The notes: a model not told the origin generated them from the sequence alone. Numbered from the stretch's first letter, positions 9,241 through 18,030 are shown. The stretch: 35,112 nt of DNA from Lysobacterales bacterium (GCA_027067055.1 JAMOMK010000082.1:1-35112); one strand, 5' to 3'. Translations and numbers: made by a program.

Positions 9241-9534
9241 TTATTTAATAACTCCAGCTTCTTTTTGTTTTTGCGCCCGTTTTCTTCTTACCTCTTTAGG
9301 ATTTGCAATTAAATCACGGTAAATCTCCACTCTATCTCCAGCACTGACACTATCACCTAATTTTTTGACTTGATTAAAAATTCCTACATGATTTTTATTT
9401 AAATCAATTTCTTTATACTTCTTCAAGATACCAGACTTTTCAATCACCTCTTCTATTGTCAGACCTGTTTTAAATTCGATATAAAAAGGTTCTTGTTTTT
9501 TTAAGGTAGGGTAAATTATTTCAATTGTAGACAT
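9241..9534 (-). CDS. rnfH: RnfH family ubiquitin-like protein
   Basis: 97 residues from the ATG at 9534, which has AAGAGAG as ribosome site. A start at 9552 is possible but less well placed. It has a small beta-grasp (ThiS/ubiquitin-like) fold pattern: an initial IEIIYPT strand, GLTIEEVIEKSGI helix, NHVGIFN and GDRVEIYRDLIANPKE. It ends in a basic RRKRAQKQKE tail typical of RnfH/UPF0125. The start overlaps ratA by 14 bp. The molecular role of RnfH is not firmly established; the family call is secure from sequence and position. Confidence 0.92.
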   Translation of the reverse strand: MSTIEIIYPTLKKQEPFYIEFKTGLTIEEVIEKSGILKKYKEIDLNKNHVGIFNQVKKLGDSVSAGDRVEIYRDLIANPKEVRRKRAQKQKEAGVIK

Positions 9535-9961
9535 AGTTGGCTCTCTTAACAAAATCAGTAACTAGTTGTTGAGCAATAGAGCCAAAAGCTCTTTTAAATG
9601 CTCCATTAAGTATACCTGATTTAAAGTTAAATTTAAGATGTAATTCTATTTTACTGGCATCTGAAGTTAGGCTTGAAAACATCCATCGTCCTGAAAGCTT
9701 TTCAAATGGGCCTTTAACTAAACTTAATTCGATGCAATAACCTTTATCATTTTTTAAAAATTTATTTTTAGTAGTGAATTTTTGTTTAATACCAACCAAG
9801 CTAACTGTCATTCCTGCAATCATATAATCATTACTTTTTTCAATCACATGTGAATCATGACACCAATTTAAAAACTGTGGGTACTCATTAACTAAATTAA
9901 CTAAATCATACATTTGTTTGGCATTGTGTCTCACAATCGCCTGTCGGTGAACTTCGTGCAT
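9521..9961 (-). CDS. ratA: RatA/COQ10-family START-domain protein
   Basis: 146 residues, a full-length polyketide cyclase/START-like fold. Family marks include VNEYPQFLNWC near residues 24-34, G-P-F-E-K-L-S-G-R-W around 84-93 and FKSGILNGAF before the C-terminal helix. Members bind hydrophobic ligands such as ubiquinone. E. coli RatA was described as a ribosome-association toxin, but its relatives (COQ10) act in quinone biology, so the toxin label should be taken with caution. It is divergent from smpB and paired with rnfH, the usual ratA-rnfH arrangement. There is no separate antitoxin gene evident beyond rnfH. Confidence 0.92.
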   Translation of the reverse strand: MHEVHRQAIVRHNAKQMYDLVNLVNEYPQFLNWCHDSHVIEKSNDYMIAGMTVSLVGIKQKFTTKNKFLKNDKGYCIELSLVKGPFEKLSGRWMFSSLTSDASKIELHLKFNFKSGILNGAFKRAFGSIAQQLVTDFVKRANYVYN

Positions 9962-9983
9962 ACATTTGTTTAAAAAAAAGTTT

Positions 9984-9989
9984 ATTATA
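9984..9989 (-). promoter_or_regulatory. -10 element of the ratA-rnfH promoter
   Basis: On the minus strand a perfect TATAAT lies 23 bp before the ratA ATG. A matching -35 box at 16-18 bp is weak, so only the -10 is called. Confidence 0.4.
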
Positions 9990-10024
9990 CAACTTTTGTC
10001 ACAAACTTTAGTACAATTACGCTT

Positions 10025-10501
10025 ATGAGTAAAAAAAAGAAAAAAACACCATCTAATGTCATTGCCGTAAATAAAAAAGCAGGCTACGAATACACTTTCC
10101 TTGAAGATTTTGAAGCAGGGTTATCCTTATTAGGATGGGAAGTCAAAAGTCTAAGGCAGGTAAAGGTTCAATTTAATGACTCTTATGTTTTCATTCGAAA
10201 TGCTGAAGCTTTTTTAATAGGAACACACATCACTCCATTATTAAGCGCATCCACCCATATTGAAACGGATCCAATGCGTCCACGTAAATTATTAATGCAC
10301 AAAAAAGAAATTACACACTTAATTGGTGCAATAGAACGCAAAGGCCTAACCTTAGTGCCTCGAAAACTTTACTGGAAAGCTGGCAAAATCAAACTTAAGC
10401 TATCTTTAGCAAAAGGAAAGAATATTCACGACAAAAGAATGACTGAAAAGAACCGTGATTGGAGCAGAGATAAACAAAGGTTATTGAAAGAAAACAGATA
10501 A
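10025..10501 (+). CDS. smpB: tmRNA-binding protein SmpB
   Basis: 158 residues, full length. It begins with a Lys-rich stretch, then the conserved NKKAGYEYTFLEDFEAGLSL-type opening (as separate motifs: NKKA-Y and E-A-G-L-L-G-W-E-V-K-S-LR), NDSYVFI, and HDKR followed by a basic C-terminal tail ending RDKQRLLKENR. SmpB binds tmRNA and brings it to stalled ribosomes for trans-translation. It sits after divergent ratA, the usual gammaproteobacterial place. No ssrA (tmRNA) gene follows; the next gene is a convergent pilin. Confidence 0.97.
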   Translation: MSKKKKKTPSNVIAVNKKAGYEYTFLEDFEAGLSLLGWEVKSLRQVKVQFNDSYVFIRNAEAFLIGTHITPLLSASTHIETDPMRPRKLLMHKKEITHLIGAIERKGLTLVPRKLYWKAGKIKLKLSLAKGKNIHDKRMTEKNRDWSRDKQRLLKENR

Positions 10502-10516
10502 ACTGCTTTCTTTCAA
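10484..10516. terminator. Possible bidirectional terminator between smpB and pilE
   Basis: TTGAAAGAAA (10484-10493) and TTTCTTTCAA (10507-10516) form a 10-bp stem with a short internal CAG/CTG pairing in the loop. It overlaps the smpB stop and lies between two convergent genes. No long T run follows, so efficiency is doubtful. Confidence 0.4.
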
Positions 10517-10536
10517 TGACTTAGTATCTAAGAGGT

Positions 10537-10959
10537 CTATAGCCAACAATCTAATGGAGTTTTTCGACCTAAAGAGTTAAGTGTTAGCACTCTGCAATCA
10601 TTTGCAAAATTATCATTAATCTGAGTTGAACCTTGGGCTGTTGCCGTAATAGTATAACCATCATCGTTATTCATTGTATAAAGATAATCAGGAGAAGTCA
10701 TAAAATTAACACCCTGATAACCCAAGTCATCAGCTGTTGGACTGTTGCCTGCAGCTAATGTCGATGCATACTGTAAAAAAACTGTATTGTTTTTCTCTTG
10801 CCTAGCCGATATTTGCATTAATACATTATGTGCCTCGACTCTTTTTGTTTGAATAACCTGCCGCTCATAGGTCGGTATAGCGTAAACCATAATAATTCCT
10901 ATGATTGCAATAACAACCAACAACTCTACCAAAGTAAAACCTTTCTTTTTAGTTTTCAT
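10537..10959 (-). CDS. pilE: Type IV pilin-like minor pilin PilE
   Basis: 140 residues. The leader is MKTKKKG, with prepilin-peptidase cleavage after Gly7. The mature protein starts FTLVELLVV with Glu5 and has the usual 25-residue hydrophobic helix. Two cysteines near the end (NDCRVLTL and PLDCWL) make a C-terminal disulphide loop ending in the typical CW. In P. aeruginosa, PilE is a minor pilin needed to start pilus assembly, and its gene closes the minor pilin operon as it does here. It could in principle be a major pilin, but its position favours the minor pilin. It starts 3 bp after the preceding gene. Confidence 0.92.
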   Translation of the reverse strand: MKTKKKGFTLVELLVVIAIIGIIMVYAIPTYERQVIQTKRVEAHNVLMQISARQEKNNTVFLQYASTLAAGNSPTADDLGYQGVNFMTSPDYLYTMNNDDGYTITATAQGSTQINDNFANDCRVLTLNSLGRKTPLDCWL

Positions 10960-10962
10960 GTT

Positions 10963-11337
10963 TTATTCAAGCTCTTCAAAAGAAAATGGCTTTTTACCAA
11001 TATAATAAATACCTTCTCTAAAGCTTTTTTTATTTGAAATTGTAAATTTTCCTACTTCAACATTATACATAATTCCTATTTTTATTTCATTAATTGGCAT
11101 AGTAGATAAATCTTGCTTATAAAAAACACTGTCACCATTGAAAGGGGTAAAAGCGTAACTCCTGACCTTTTTGTTGATTTCTAAGGTTATATAAGTATTT
11201 TTGTCGCCTTGTAAATTTTTCTTAACTTCTATATCAACAATCTTTGCCTTGATAGATTTCCTAGAGACTAAGTCATCAGAAAAACCACAAATAGAAAACA
11301 CTAACAACCCAATGAAAACTATACTTTTATTTAACAT
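10963..11337 (-). CDS. Small secreted protein in the pilY2 position
   Basis: 124 residues with a signal peptide at about 1-20 (ending SICGFSD). The mature part alternates short charged strands and looks like a small beta-rich domain; I do not recognise a motif. It begins 16 bp after the pilY1 stop, with a GGAGAAG ribosome site, and ends 3 bp before pilE. In P. aeruginosa that slot is held by pilY2, a small gene of similar length and unclear function. I infer a shared role from position and size; sequence similarity to PilY2 is not established. Confidence 0.7.
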   Translation of the reverse strand: MLNKSIVFIGLLVFSICGFSDDLVSRKSIKAKIVDIEVKKNLQGDKNTYITLEINKKVRSYAFTPFNGDSVFYKQDLSTMPINEIKIGIMYNVEVGKFTISNKKSFREGIYYIGKKPFSFEELE

Positions 11338-11353
11338 TCTTAACTTCTCCTAA

Positions 11354-14300
11354 TTAATCTAGTATTATACGGCGCCAACTTTTCCTTCCCCATACTTTTG
11401 TTGGTAAAGAAATGCTTATAGAGCTATTATTGCCACTATTGCCGCCTGTTGTATCAAGGTTTAAAGTTGTAAAATTTCCACCAGGTGTAGTCAATTTATT
11501 TGCACCCAAGACCAAATCATCTATCAACAACCCATCAACTGTTCCAGATAAAAATGGTCTATTTGAGATTCTTCCACCTGTCCTTGCATCCAACATCATA
11601 ACCCAACTACGTCCTCCAGGTAAACACGGGTCAAGCCCTGTAGGTATAATTGAGACCGACAATAAAGTCTTTGCTCTATTGTCTCTTCCTAGTACATTAA
11701 CCATACGCTCACCTTGCTCTGGTAGTCGTGTAATCCAACTCTGATTAAAACCAACCTGATTATCTGTTGCTACTCGTAAACCCGTGCTAGGTTCGGTAAC
11801 AAGTTGTTCTATAATTCTGCCATTAACTTCTGAAAGTGAATACTGAGGATAAGAATCTTTAGCATCGCGTAGTCCCATCAAAAACTGTGTAGGTGTAGTA
11901 TTAACATCCCTATCTGGTGTTTCTATGTATTTGCCTGTTCCAAAAACCACAAAAACATCTGTAGTAATATCGCCTGGAGTGAACACTCTAGGTGGTGTTG
12001 TAATAGGTTGTTCATCACTGCCATCAAAAAACACTTCTGCACTTGTTGTGCCCGGACTAAATACATCTAAAGCATTAAGTTTATACACATTACCATGTAA
12101 ATCTCCCGCATAAATAAAATCGGTACCCTGATCAGCATTATATGAAGTTATGCTAGGGTCAGATGGAGAATACGCAACAAAATCAGCTGCTACAGGTGGC
12201 CCCATTCCATTCGGGTTAGCTTCAGAACCTCCTTGGCCAGTCCATTTATGAAGTAATGAGCCTGTTTTTAAATCAACTGCATACATAACTGATTTATGGT
12301 TTTCACTGTTATAACCATTTGGTAAAATAGCAACCCATTTAGATTCATTTGTAGTAGGATCATACACTCTTGTAATTATTCCGCCAGAATAGGTAAAACC
12401 CATATCATCATCTTGTTCATCAGAAAACTCCCATAAAACATCTGGCTCAGTTTCAGGGTTATCTCCTAAATTAAGTGCATAAAAAAGTTTACCTCCGTGA
12501 CGTAAGTTCCCTACTGCTACAGTATTCCAACTACCATTTATAAATACATCTCTCACAAAAGGAGCTGCATCAACAAATGTTTTGTGTTGATAGGCTGGGT
12601 CCAATAGCTCGGCTAAATGCTCAAAGGATGATGATGGTATAAATGCCCATAACTCATCTCCTCCATTAGCGGCATTATTTAAGCCTGAATCAAAAGCATG
12701 CAACATTCCATCATTCGCACCTGCTAATATTATACTGTTTCTATTCATGTTAGTATCTATAAACTCTTCGTAGCCATTATTACTATCGGCTGCATTTCTT
12801 TCAAGGGTTCCTGCCGGCCATATATCATCATCATAATTAGCAGATGGTGCACGGACCAACAACGGGGAAGAGTGAATAATGTCACCCAAAACAGTTCTCC
12901 TATCACGAAAAACTCCACCGTTTTGAATTTCACCAGATTGATCTCCTCTAATATAATTAACTATATCTATTATGTTTACGGTTGATAAATTACTATCAAT
13001 GAAATTAGTATCAAGTAATTGACTAATCGCAGCAGAAGGCAGTGTAGAGCTTGTAAAGTCAACTTTTGTATTATCATCAGCTGTAAATATCGACCTTGAA
13101 CTCGCTGTACTTGTAGCCGAAACCATTGTTCCCGTAGAAGAACATAATCCACCTGTTAATTTGCAACTTGCATCCCACTGGACAGCACCTGGCGTTCCAT
13201 CAGAATTTAAGATCGAACTAGAAAGTGAGCCTGTCCAATTAGAAGTGTCAAATCCTGTTTTAAATACAAAAGAATCTAAGCCCACAACATTACCTGATAC
13301 TGAACCGGCACTTGCTCTACCTTTTCTTGCGATTATATTAGATACTACTGCATTTAAAGCCGATGCTAACTCTGCTGGGTCTTTAGCACTAAAAAATTTG
13401 CCTCTACTGTTTAGAGATGCATGCCACACATCATCTATTAATCCTGGATTATTACCATCAGCTGCGGGCCAATTAATAGTTCCGTTACGTATACCAGCTA
13501 AATCATCAACTGGATCAAGTGAGCCAACCACACCTAATCCAATATTAAAGTTAACCATATGTTGCCATGTTGCAGGGTCATTTGAAGGATTCCAAAACAA
13601 CTCTGGCTGCTGCCACCATTGTTCACCATTTGGCACAATAACTGTGTTACCATCGCTGTTTGTGAAGCTCTCGATATAAGGAGGTACTTGGTTTGCTAAA
13701 TCATTTCTTAAGTCTCTGCTCCAGTAATCAAAAGCCTTATCTGCTAAAGTATCGTCTTCGTCGCCAGAATACATTGCTGCAGGCATCGCTTCAGGATCAT
13801 AAGAATATACTAAGTTCAATCCACCAGGACCTGAGTCAAGTGTAGGTAGTGTTACTTCTTCATCATCAGCGTCTGTATCTGCACCAGCTGCACTATTCCA
13901 CTCACCATCAGAAATAGCAATATGAAAGTTTTGTTGGCAAGATAGCTCAGAACCAAAATCAGCATCATAATAAGGGCTGTCTGCATCATTTGAATCACCT
14001 TGTCTAAATATCTCCCCAGCCCGTTCAGTTGCCAACCTTAGTGGCGTCCCATTCTGTGCAGGAATTGAATATAGCCAATTATAAAAATTATCACGATGAC
14101 CACCAGCAAATAAGTCCATATTTTCGCCAGTTGCTACGAAGCTCAAAGCATTTAATTGTTGCCAATCTATCTTAAAATTAGGACCGAAATTAACAAAGGC
14201 ATGGCTAACCGCAGATTTAGCTAATTTACCTCTAGTGTTATAATAGGTATACCAGTTGGCAAAATTTTGTCTTTCTTGAACTGTTGCAGTATTCATTCTA

Positions 14301-14878
14301 TTTAACGTATATCGTCCTGGACCCGTTCCAGCTGCTCCATTAAGAGTTGGCGCCCCAGGTCCATTCCAAGAATAATAATACCCTTCACGCGAAGCGGGTC
14401 TTGATGCCGTTTGAAAGCTACGACCGCTGTTAGTATTGTTACCTGTTAAATAATCAGGGTAGCTAGTCCATACCATTTGATAATTATTACTTAAATTTAT
14501 CAATTGACCCAAAGGTCTAAATGTATTTCCACCTAGGTAAAAACCATCAAACTGGGCAGCAGTATAGTTTGAATTTGGGAAGGAGGTTCCATCTGATCTT
14601 GTGGGAGGGCGGTAATTGAGTGCTGGATCATAATATATTTCATTATAATCAGATGAGGCAGTACTTCTTCTATTTCCAGTAAAAGCTCTACCTGACGGCA
14701 TAAACCCCCACGCCATACTACCAGAATCATCAAAAGTTATAGCCAGTGCTGGAGGCACTGATTGACTCAAATATAGTGGCTCATGCTTTAGCAATAATTC
14801 TATTGCCTGCCCTTTTGACAGCATTAAAAATAAAGCTACAATCAATAGTTTATTACTGTAAGTTAATTTGCTTTTCAT
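11354..14878 (-). CDS. pilY1: Type IV pilus tip/assembly protein PilY1
   Basis: 1174 residues. Residues 1-25 are a signal peptide. The N-terminal half has a von Willebrand A-like region with FDDSGSM at 49-55, a MIDAS-type metal site. The C-terminal half (about 660-1100) is the PilC/PilY beta-propeller, with AGANDGMLHAFD, LWAFIPSS, GGKLFYALNLGD and YAGDLHGNVYKL. In the propeller calcium loop that precedes YAGDL, P. aeruginosa PilY1 has D-x-N-x-D-x-x-x-D. Here the sequence is S-Y-N-A-D-Q-G-T-D, so three of four side-chain ligands remain. PilY1 caps or primes the pilus, antagonises retraction and acts in adhesion and surface sensing. It follows pilX by 11 bp. Confidence 0.95.
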   Translation of the reverse strand: MKSKLTYSNKLLIVALFLMLSKGQAIELLLKHEPLYLSQSVPPALAITFDDSGSMAWGFMPSGRAFTGNRRSTASSDYNEIYYDPALNYRPPTRSDGTSFPNSNYTAAQFDGFYLGGNTFRPLGQLINLSNNYQMVWTSYPDYLTGNNTNSGRSFQTASRPASREGYYYSWNGPGAPTLNGAAGTGPGRYTLNRMNTATVQERQNFANWYTYYNTRGKLAKSAVSHAFVNFGPNFKIDWQQLNALSFVATGENMDLFAGGHRDNFYNWLYSIPAQNGTPLRLATERAGEIFRQGDSNDADSPYYDADFGSELSCQQNFHIAISDGEWNSAAGADTDADDEEVTLPTLDSGPGGLNLVYSYDPEAMPAAMYSGDEDDTLADKAFDYWSRDLRNDLANQVPPYIESFTNSDGNTVIVPNGEQWWQQPELFWNPSNDPATWQHMVNFNIGLGVVGSLDPVDDLAGIRNGTINWPAADGNNPGLIDDVWHASLNSRGKFFSAKDPAELASALNAVVSNIIARKGRASAGSVSGNVVGLDSFVFKTGFDTSNWTGSLSSSILNSDGTPGAVQWDASCKLTGGLCSSTGTMVSATSTASSRSIFTADDNTKVDFTSSTLPSAAISQLLDTNFIDSNLSTVNIIDIVNYIRGDQSGEIQNGGVFRDRRTVLGDIIHSSPLLVRAPSANYDDDIWPAGTLERNAADSNNGYEEFIDTNMNRNSIILAGANDGMLHAFDSGLNNAANGGDELWAFIPSSSFEHLAELLDPAYQHKTFVDAAPFVRDVFINGSWNTVAVGNLRHGGKLFYALNLGDNPETEPDVLWEFSDEQDDDMGFTYSGGIITRVYDPTTNESKWVAILPNGYNSENHKSVMYAVDLKTGSLLHKWTGQGGSEANPNGMGPPVAADFVAYSPSDPSITSYNADQGTDFIYAGDLHGNVYKLNALDVFSPGTTSAEVFFDGSDEQPITTPPRVFTPGDITTDVFVVFGTGKYIETPDRDVNTTPTQFLMGLRDAKDSYPQYSLSEVNGRIIEQLVTEPSTGLRVATDNQVGFNQSWITRLPEQGERMVNVLGRDNRAKTLLSVSIIPTGLDPCLPGGRSWVMMLDARTGGRISNRPFLSGTVDGLLIDDLVLGANKLTTPGGNFTTLNLDTTGGNSGNNSSISISLPTKVWGRKSWRRIILD

Positions 14879-14889
14879 TTTTTTACTCC

Positions 14890-15537
14890 TTAATTTGCTA
14901 CAGTTGCATAAATAGATTCATAGACAACGTAATAATTACCAGTTTTATCATTTGCCTTAGTTGCTAACCGATAACTTCTCAACCTTGCAGAATCTGAATT
15001 ACTACTACTTCCAGAATTTCCTGCAGTGCCACCTGCCGAACCATTATCAACCTCTCCAACAGTCGCGGCAAAAACCCCACTAGCATTAAGGTTGCTACTA
15101 GTACCTGTTGCTGCGTTTGTAGTTTCATACATAACAAATCGCGGCTCGTCGCGCAAATATGGCATCAAAATACTTAAAGGGTTTGTCGAACCAGGATAAG
15201 TCATCCCCTCATTCATGTTTTTCTGCGTTGAAAAGTTATGCCACTCGTCAGAACGAGGGTCATCACCACAATATGGAGTACAAACATTTCCATTTTGTCC
15301 ATTATTTCGTCTAAAAGAAGTATAAAGAAAATGCTCTACATTTATTAAAAGCGTATATGCTGCCGAATCTGCATAGTTACGGTTCATTAATCCTCCTGCC
15401 ATTTTCTCTTGCAACATTGCAGACTTCATAGAGTTTACTCCTATCACTGAAATAATTAACAATAAAATTATTCCAATTGCTAAGGCAACACCACCTTGCT
15501 TGCGCCGAGTTCTAAATCTTAATTGGGTTCTTTTCAT
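14890..15537 (-). CDS. pilX: Minor pilin PilX
   Basis: 215 residues. A basic leader (MKRTQ...RRKQGG) precedes the hydrophobic helix VALAIGIILLLIISVIGV, typical of PilX_N. There is no Glu at mature position 5, as is usual for PilX, and cleavage is expected after the GG pair. The segment QEKMAGGLMNRNYADSAAY (19 residues) is the characteristic PilX stretch after the helix. The C-terminal region contains a Gly/Ser-rich linker and a CTPYC motif. PilX joins PilV, PilW and FimT/U in a priming complex with PilY1. The gene lies 19 bp after pilW. Confidence 0.9.
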   Translation of the reverse strand: MKRTQLRFRTRRKQGGVALAIGIILLLIISVIGVNSMKSAMLQEKMAGGLMNRNYADSAAYTLLINVEHFLYTSFRRNNGQNGNVCTPYCGDDPRSDEWHNFSTQKNMNEGMTYPGSTNPLSILMPYLRDEPRFVMYETTNAATGTSSNLNASGVFAATVGEVDNGSAGGTAGNSGSSSNSDSARLRSYRLATKANDKTGNYYVVYESIYATVAN

Positions 15538-15556
15538 AATAGTTTTCTGCCTTTTA

Positions 15557-16861
15557 TTAATGCATTATGTTTTTTAATGCAATTGTTGCAACAAATTCTT
15601 TTCTATGCATATTGTAGTGAGGTATTCCAGAGGGTATACTTGTGGCTGAAAATTCTCCATCTCCATACTGACTATACCTAAATTGTGGGTCACCAATACT
15701 GCTGTTATAAATTGTATTTAATAATAAATGAACTTCAACTGTTGCTACTGATCGCCACCCACAGCCGTTGTTGTTTGACATCACCCCTTGACCACCAGGA
15801 AGGGCTGCTCCATCTGCCAAGAGCTCTGGTGCAGGCCAACAGTTCAAGTTATCCAAGTCATTTTGCACTTCTCCAGCATTGATGTACATAGTATTTGCAA
15901 ATCCATCTTTTACGCCATAAACTACATCAAATGCATCTACCCCCTCTATTATCGGGTTAGCAAAGCCATTAACTGAACCATATAAGGTTGGGATTGAACG
16001 ACCATTTACTATATTGTTAGCCACATAATATGTGATGTTCATTAAATCTCTACGCAAATTATACGCCCTTGTTAAATAACTCATCGGAGGTGGTGGCTGT
16101 ACAGTGGTAAATGCCCCTAGTCCAATTGCTGCTAAATCAAGTACCATTGGAGAGGTATCTTCACAAGACATTATTAACACTTCATTTGTCGCAGGAACAG
16201 AACCAGGTATAGGTGGAGGAGGGTTGGCTGTAGCAAAAGCCGTAAACTGCACAGTGTTTGTAGCCTGATTAATGTTTGCCACTTCCCGTCCACCACGCAA
16301 ATACCTTACTGTCAATACATCTGTTCCAGCAATTCTATCGCCATCACCTGTTCCCACTGCAGGTACATTTGCACTGGCATCAGCACCTTGAGTTGATAAA
16401 TCAGGTGTGCAAGTACCAGCATCATCGCACTCGTGACCAAATAACAAATAGCCAGGGTCAAAAGCAATACCACCAGGAAGGGCTTGAGTAGGTACCCCGG
16501 GAATGAAATTTAAATTTGAGCTTTGAATATTCCAAGCAATTTTAGTTGATGCTAATGCGGATGGAGGCGGAGGTAATATTGGGTTAATTATACCACCTAA
16601 TATAGGGCTTTCTTCTTTTTCACCAAAACAAGAAGAATACCCAGCTTGGGATATTTGCTCTTTCATTAAAGATAAAGCATACCTGCCGTTTTCTTGAATG
16701 CGAGCTAAACCATTTTGAGTTCTACTCATTCTTTGCGAGGTATCAAAAACTGTAATTAAGCCAGTTAAAATGATTGCACCTATGAGAATAGCTATCATTA
16801 ATTCAACAATAGAAAAACCTTGAGACTTATTTTGCTTACTATTTATAAATTTATTATTCAT
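15557..16861 (-). CDS. pilW: Minor pilin PilW
   Basis: 434 residues, within the long range for PilW. The leader ends SQG, then the mature N-terminus FSIVELMIAILIGAIILTG has Glu5. The region after the helix (RTQNGLARIQENGRYAL) is the classic PilW stretch. Three PPPP runs occur in the globular part. The C-terminus has a strand-rich domain. It acts in the pilus priming complex. The start lies 12 bp after pilV, the stop 19 bp before pilX. Confidence 0.9.
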   Translation of the reverse strand: MNNKFINSKQNKSQGFSIVELMIAILIGAIILTGLITVFDTSQRMSRTQNGLARIQENGRYALSLMKEQISQAGYSSCFGEKEESPILGGIINPILPPPPSALASTKIAWNIQSSNLNFIPGVPTQALPGGIAFDPGYLLFGHECDDAGTCTPDLSTQGADASANVPAVGTGDGDRIAGTDVLTVRYLRGGREVANINQATNTVQFTAFATANPPPPIPGSVPATNEVLIMSCEDTSPMVLDLAAIGLGAFTTVQPPPPMSYLTRAYNLRRDLMNITYYVANNIVNGRSIPTLYGSVNGFANPIIEGVDAFDVVYGVKDGFANTMYINAGEVQNDLDNLNCWPAPELLADGAALPGGQGVMSNNNGCGWRSVATVEVHLLLNTIYNSSIGDPQFRYSQYGDGEFSATSIPSGIPHYNMHRKEFVATIALKNIMH

Positions 16862-16873
16862 GATATTCGTATT

Positions 16874-17425
16874 TTATGGATTAGCAACTACAACAACTTG
16901 TTGCGTTGAAGAAGCATTGGTTTCATTTGACTCGTCCCAGGATACTGTGACAGTACACATACCCAAATAGGGTTCATCTGACAAATCACAAGCAGCTGGT
17001 GACAACATAGCAACAGATGGCACACATTGTATTGATCCTTGACCATTTGGCAGAGTCTGTATAATCATATTACTCCATTGTTGTGTGTCACGTGTTGCTA
17101 CACCTGAATCACAACTACAAGGCGAGGCTGTTGTACACATGGTTGACAAGTCAACTATAGAGCCAGGATTGCCATAGTTTCCGTTGTAGGCATTTCTCCA
17201 TAACTCCCACGAATTTATACGCATTGTTTCTATAATTGAATGAGCAAGGAAAACAGCTTGTGAACGCAGGTAACCATTGTGATTATTTTTTACAGATACA
17301 ATCATAACTCCTGCAACACCTAGCAAACCAAATGAAAAGACCACTACTGCAATCATGGCTTCAATTAATGTAAACCCGCTTTGAGAACGTTTTTTCTGTC
17401 TGTGCTTAAATAAAGTTTTTAGCAT
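16874..17425 (-). CDS. pilV: Minor pilin PilV
   Basis: 183 residues. The leader ends at Gly17 and the mature part begins FTLIEAMIAVVVFSFGLLGVAG, a typical PilV N-terminus with Glu5. The body has the AVFLAHSIIETMRIN segment seen in PilV and several cysteines (CTTASPCSC). The ATG follows the fimT stop codon directly (TAAATG). Part of the minor-pilin complex of type IV pili. Confidence 0.9.
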   Translation of the reverse strand: MLKTLFKHRQKKRSQSGFTLIEAMIAVVVFSFGLLGVAGVMIVSVKNNHNGYLRSQAVFLAHSIIETMRINSWELWRNAYNGNYGNPGSIVDLSTMCTTASPCSCDSGVATRDTQQWSNMIIQTLPNGQGSIQCVPSVAMLSPAACDLSDEPYLGMCTVTVSWDESNETNASSTQQVVVVANP

Positions 17426-17923
17426 TTAATATGTCCTATTTGACGACGCCAAACCAGATGGAGATACTGTTAAGGCTATAAAATTTGGAAAGTCAGGCGT
17501 TTTTTGAATAGTAAAACTAACCAAAGCTGAAGCACCACCTTGGCTATCATAGGTTACCCGATCAAGCCCACCGCTTTCAGTAATTGTTATATTTCCTGAC
17601 ACCTTTTGCTTAACTCTAACAGTTTGTGTCGTCACTGGATTAGTTGGTAAGTTTTGCAGTATCGACCAACCACCTTCCCAGTCAGAACCATTATTAGAAA
17701 CAAGCAAGACTTTAGTCCCTTTATCAACGGCCAAATTTCTTGCGAAATTTAAATCTGATAGAAGATTATTAGTTTCTGTGGACAGTGTTTGTCTTTGGGC
17801 AAATTCATTATAAGCTGGCAATCCATAGGACACTAAAATTGCGGTAATAGCAAGAGTTACTAACAACTCTATCAATGTAAAGCCATGAGCATAAGGACGA
17901 ATATATCTTTTACTTTTATTCAT
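17426..17923 (-). CDS. fimT: Minor pilin FimT/FimU (GspH-like)
   Basis: 165 residues from the ATG at 17923. An upstream TTG (18034) would give an unlikely 37-residue prefix and is rejected. The leader ends AHG (Gly14), followed by FTLIELLVTLAITAILVSYGLPAY with Glu5. The body matches GspH/FimT (LLSDLNFARNLAVDKG, then GGWSIL). FimT is the first gene of the minor pilin operon; FimU in P. aeruginosa occupies the same place. No clear Shine-Dalgarno site precedes the ATG, so translation may start inefficiently. Confidence 0.9.
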   Translation of the reverse strand: MNKSKRYIRPYAHGFTLIELLVTLAITAILVSYGLPAYNEFAQRQTLSTETNNLLSDLNFARNLAVDKGTKVLLVSNNGSDWEGGWSILQNLPTNPVTTQTVRVKQKVSGNITITESGGLDRVTYDSQGGASALVSFTIQKTPDFPNFIALTVSPSGLASSNRTY

Positions 17924-17940
17924 GAAAATATAAATTATTT

Positions 17941-17981
17941 TTATTCGTTGCGAATAATAAAACAATTTACATTTTAAGCAA
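17941..17981 (-). promoter_or_regulatory. Promoter of the minor pilin operon with an inverted repeat
   Basis: On the minus strand, TTGCTT (17976-17981) and TATTAT (17954-17959) are 16 bp apart and suit a sigma70 promoter. A perfect 7-bp inverted repeat, TTATTCG-TTG-CGAATAA (17941-17957), overlaps the -10 and the expected transcript start, where a repressor would act. Function is inferred. Confidence 0.4.
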
Positions 17982-18030
17982 TTAAAAAAAACACTGTTAT
18001 GATAAACGGTCACTTTAAGCAGATGAATGG

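Noticed and set aside
9521-9961. RatA as part of a toxin-antitoxin system
   Set aside because: The toxin label rests on one described activity; the START fold and context fit a general quinone-binding role, so no new defence system is claimed.
10502-10536. tmRNA gene next to smpB
   Set aside because: Only 35 bp separate smpB from pilE, too short for ssrA.
13161-13679. 172-residue plus-strand open frame inside pilY1
   Set aside because: Low-complexity shadow of pilY1; no motif or ribosome site.
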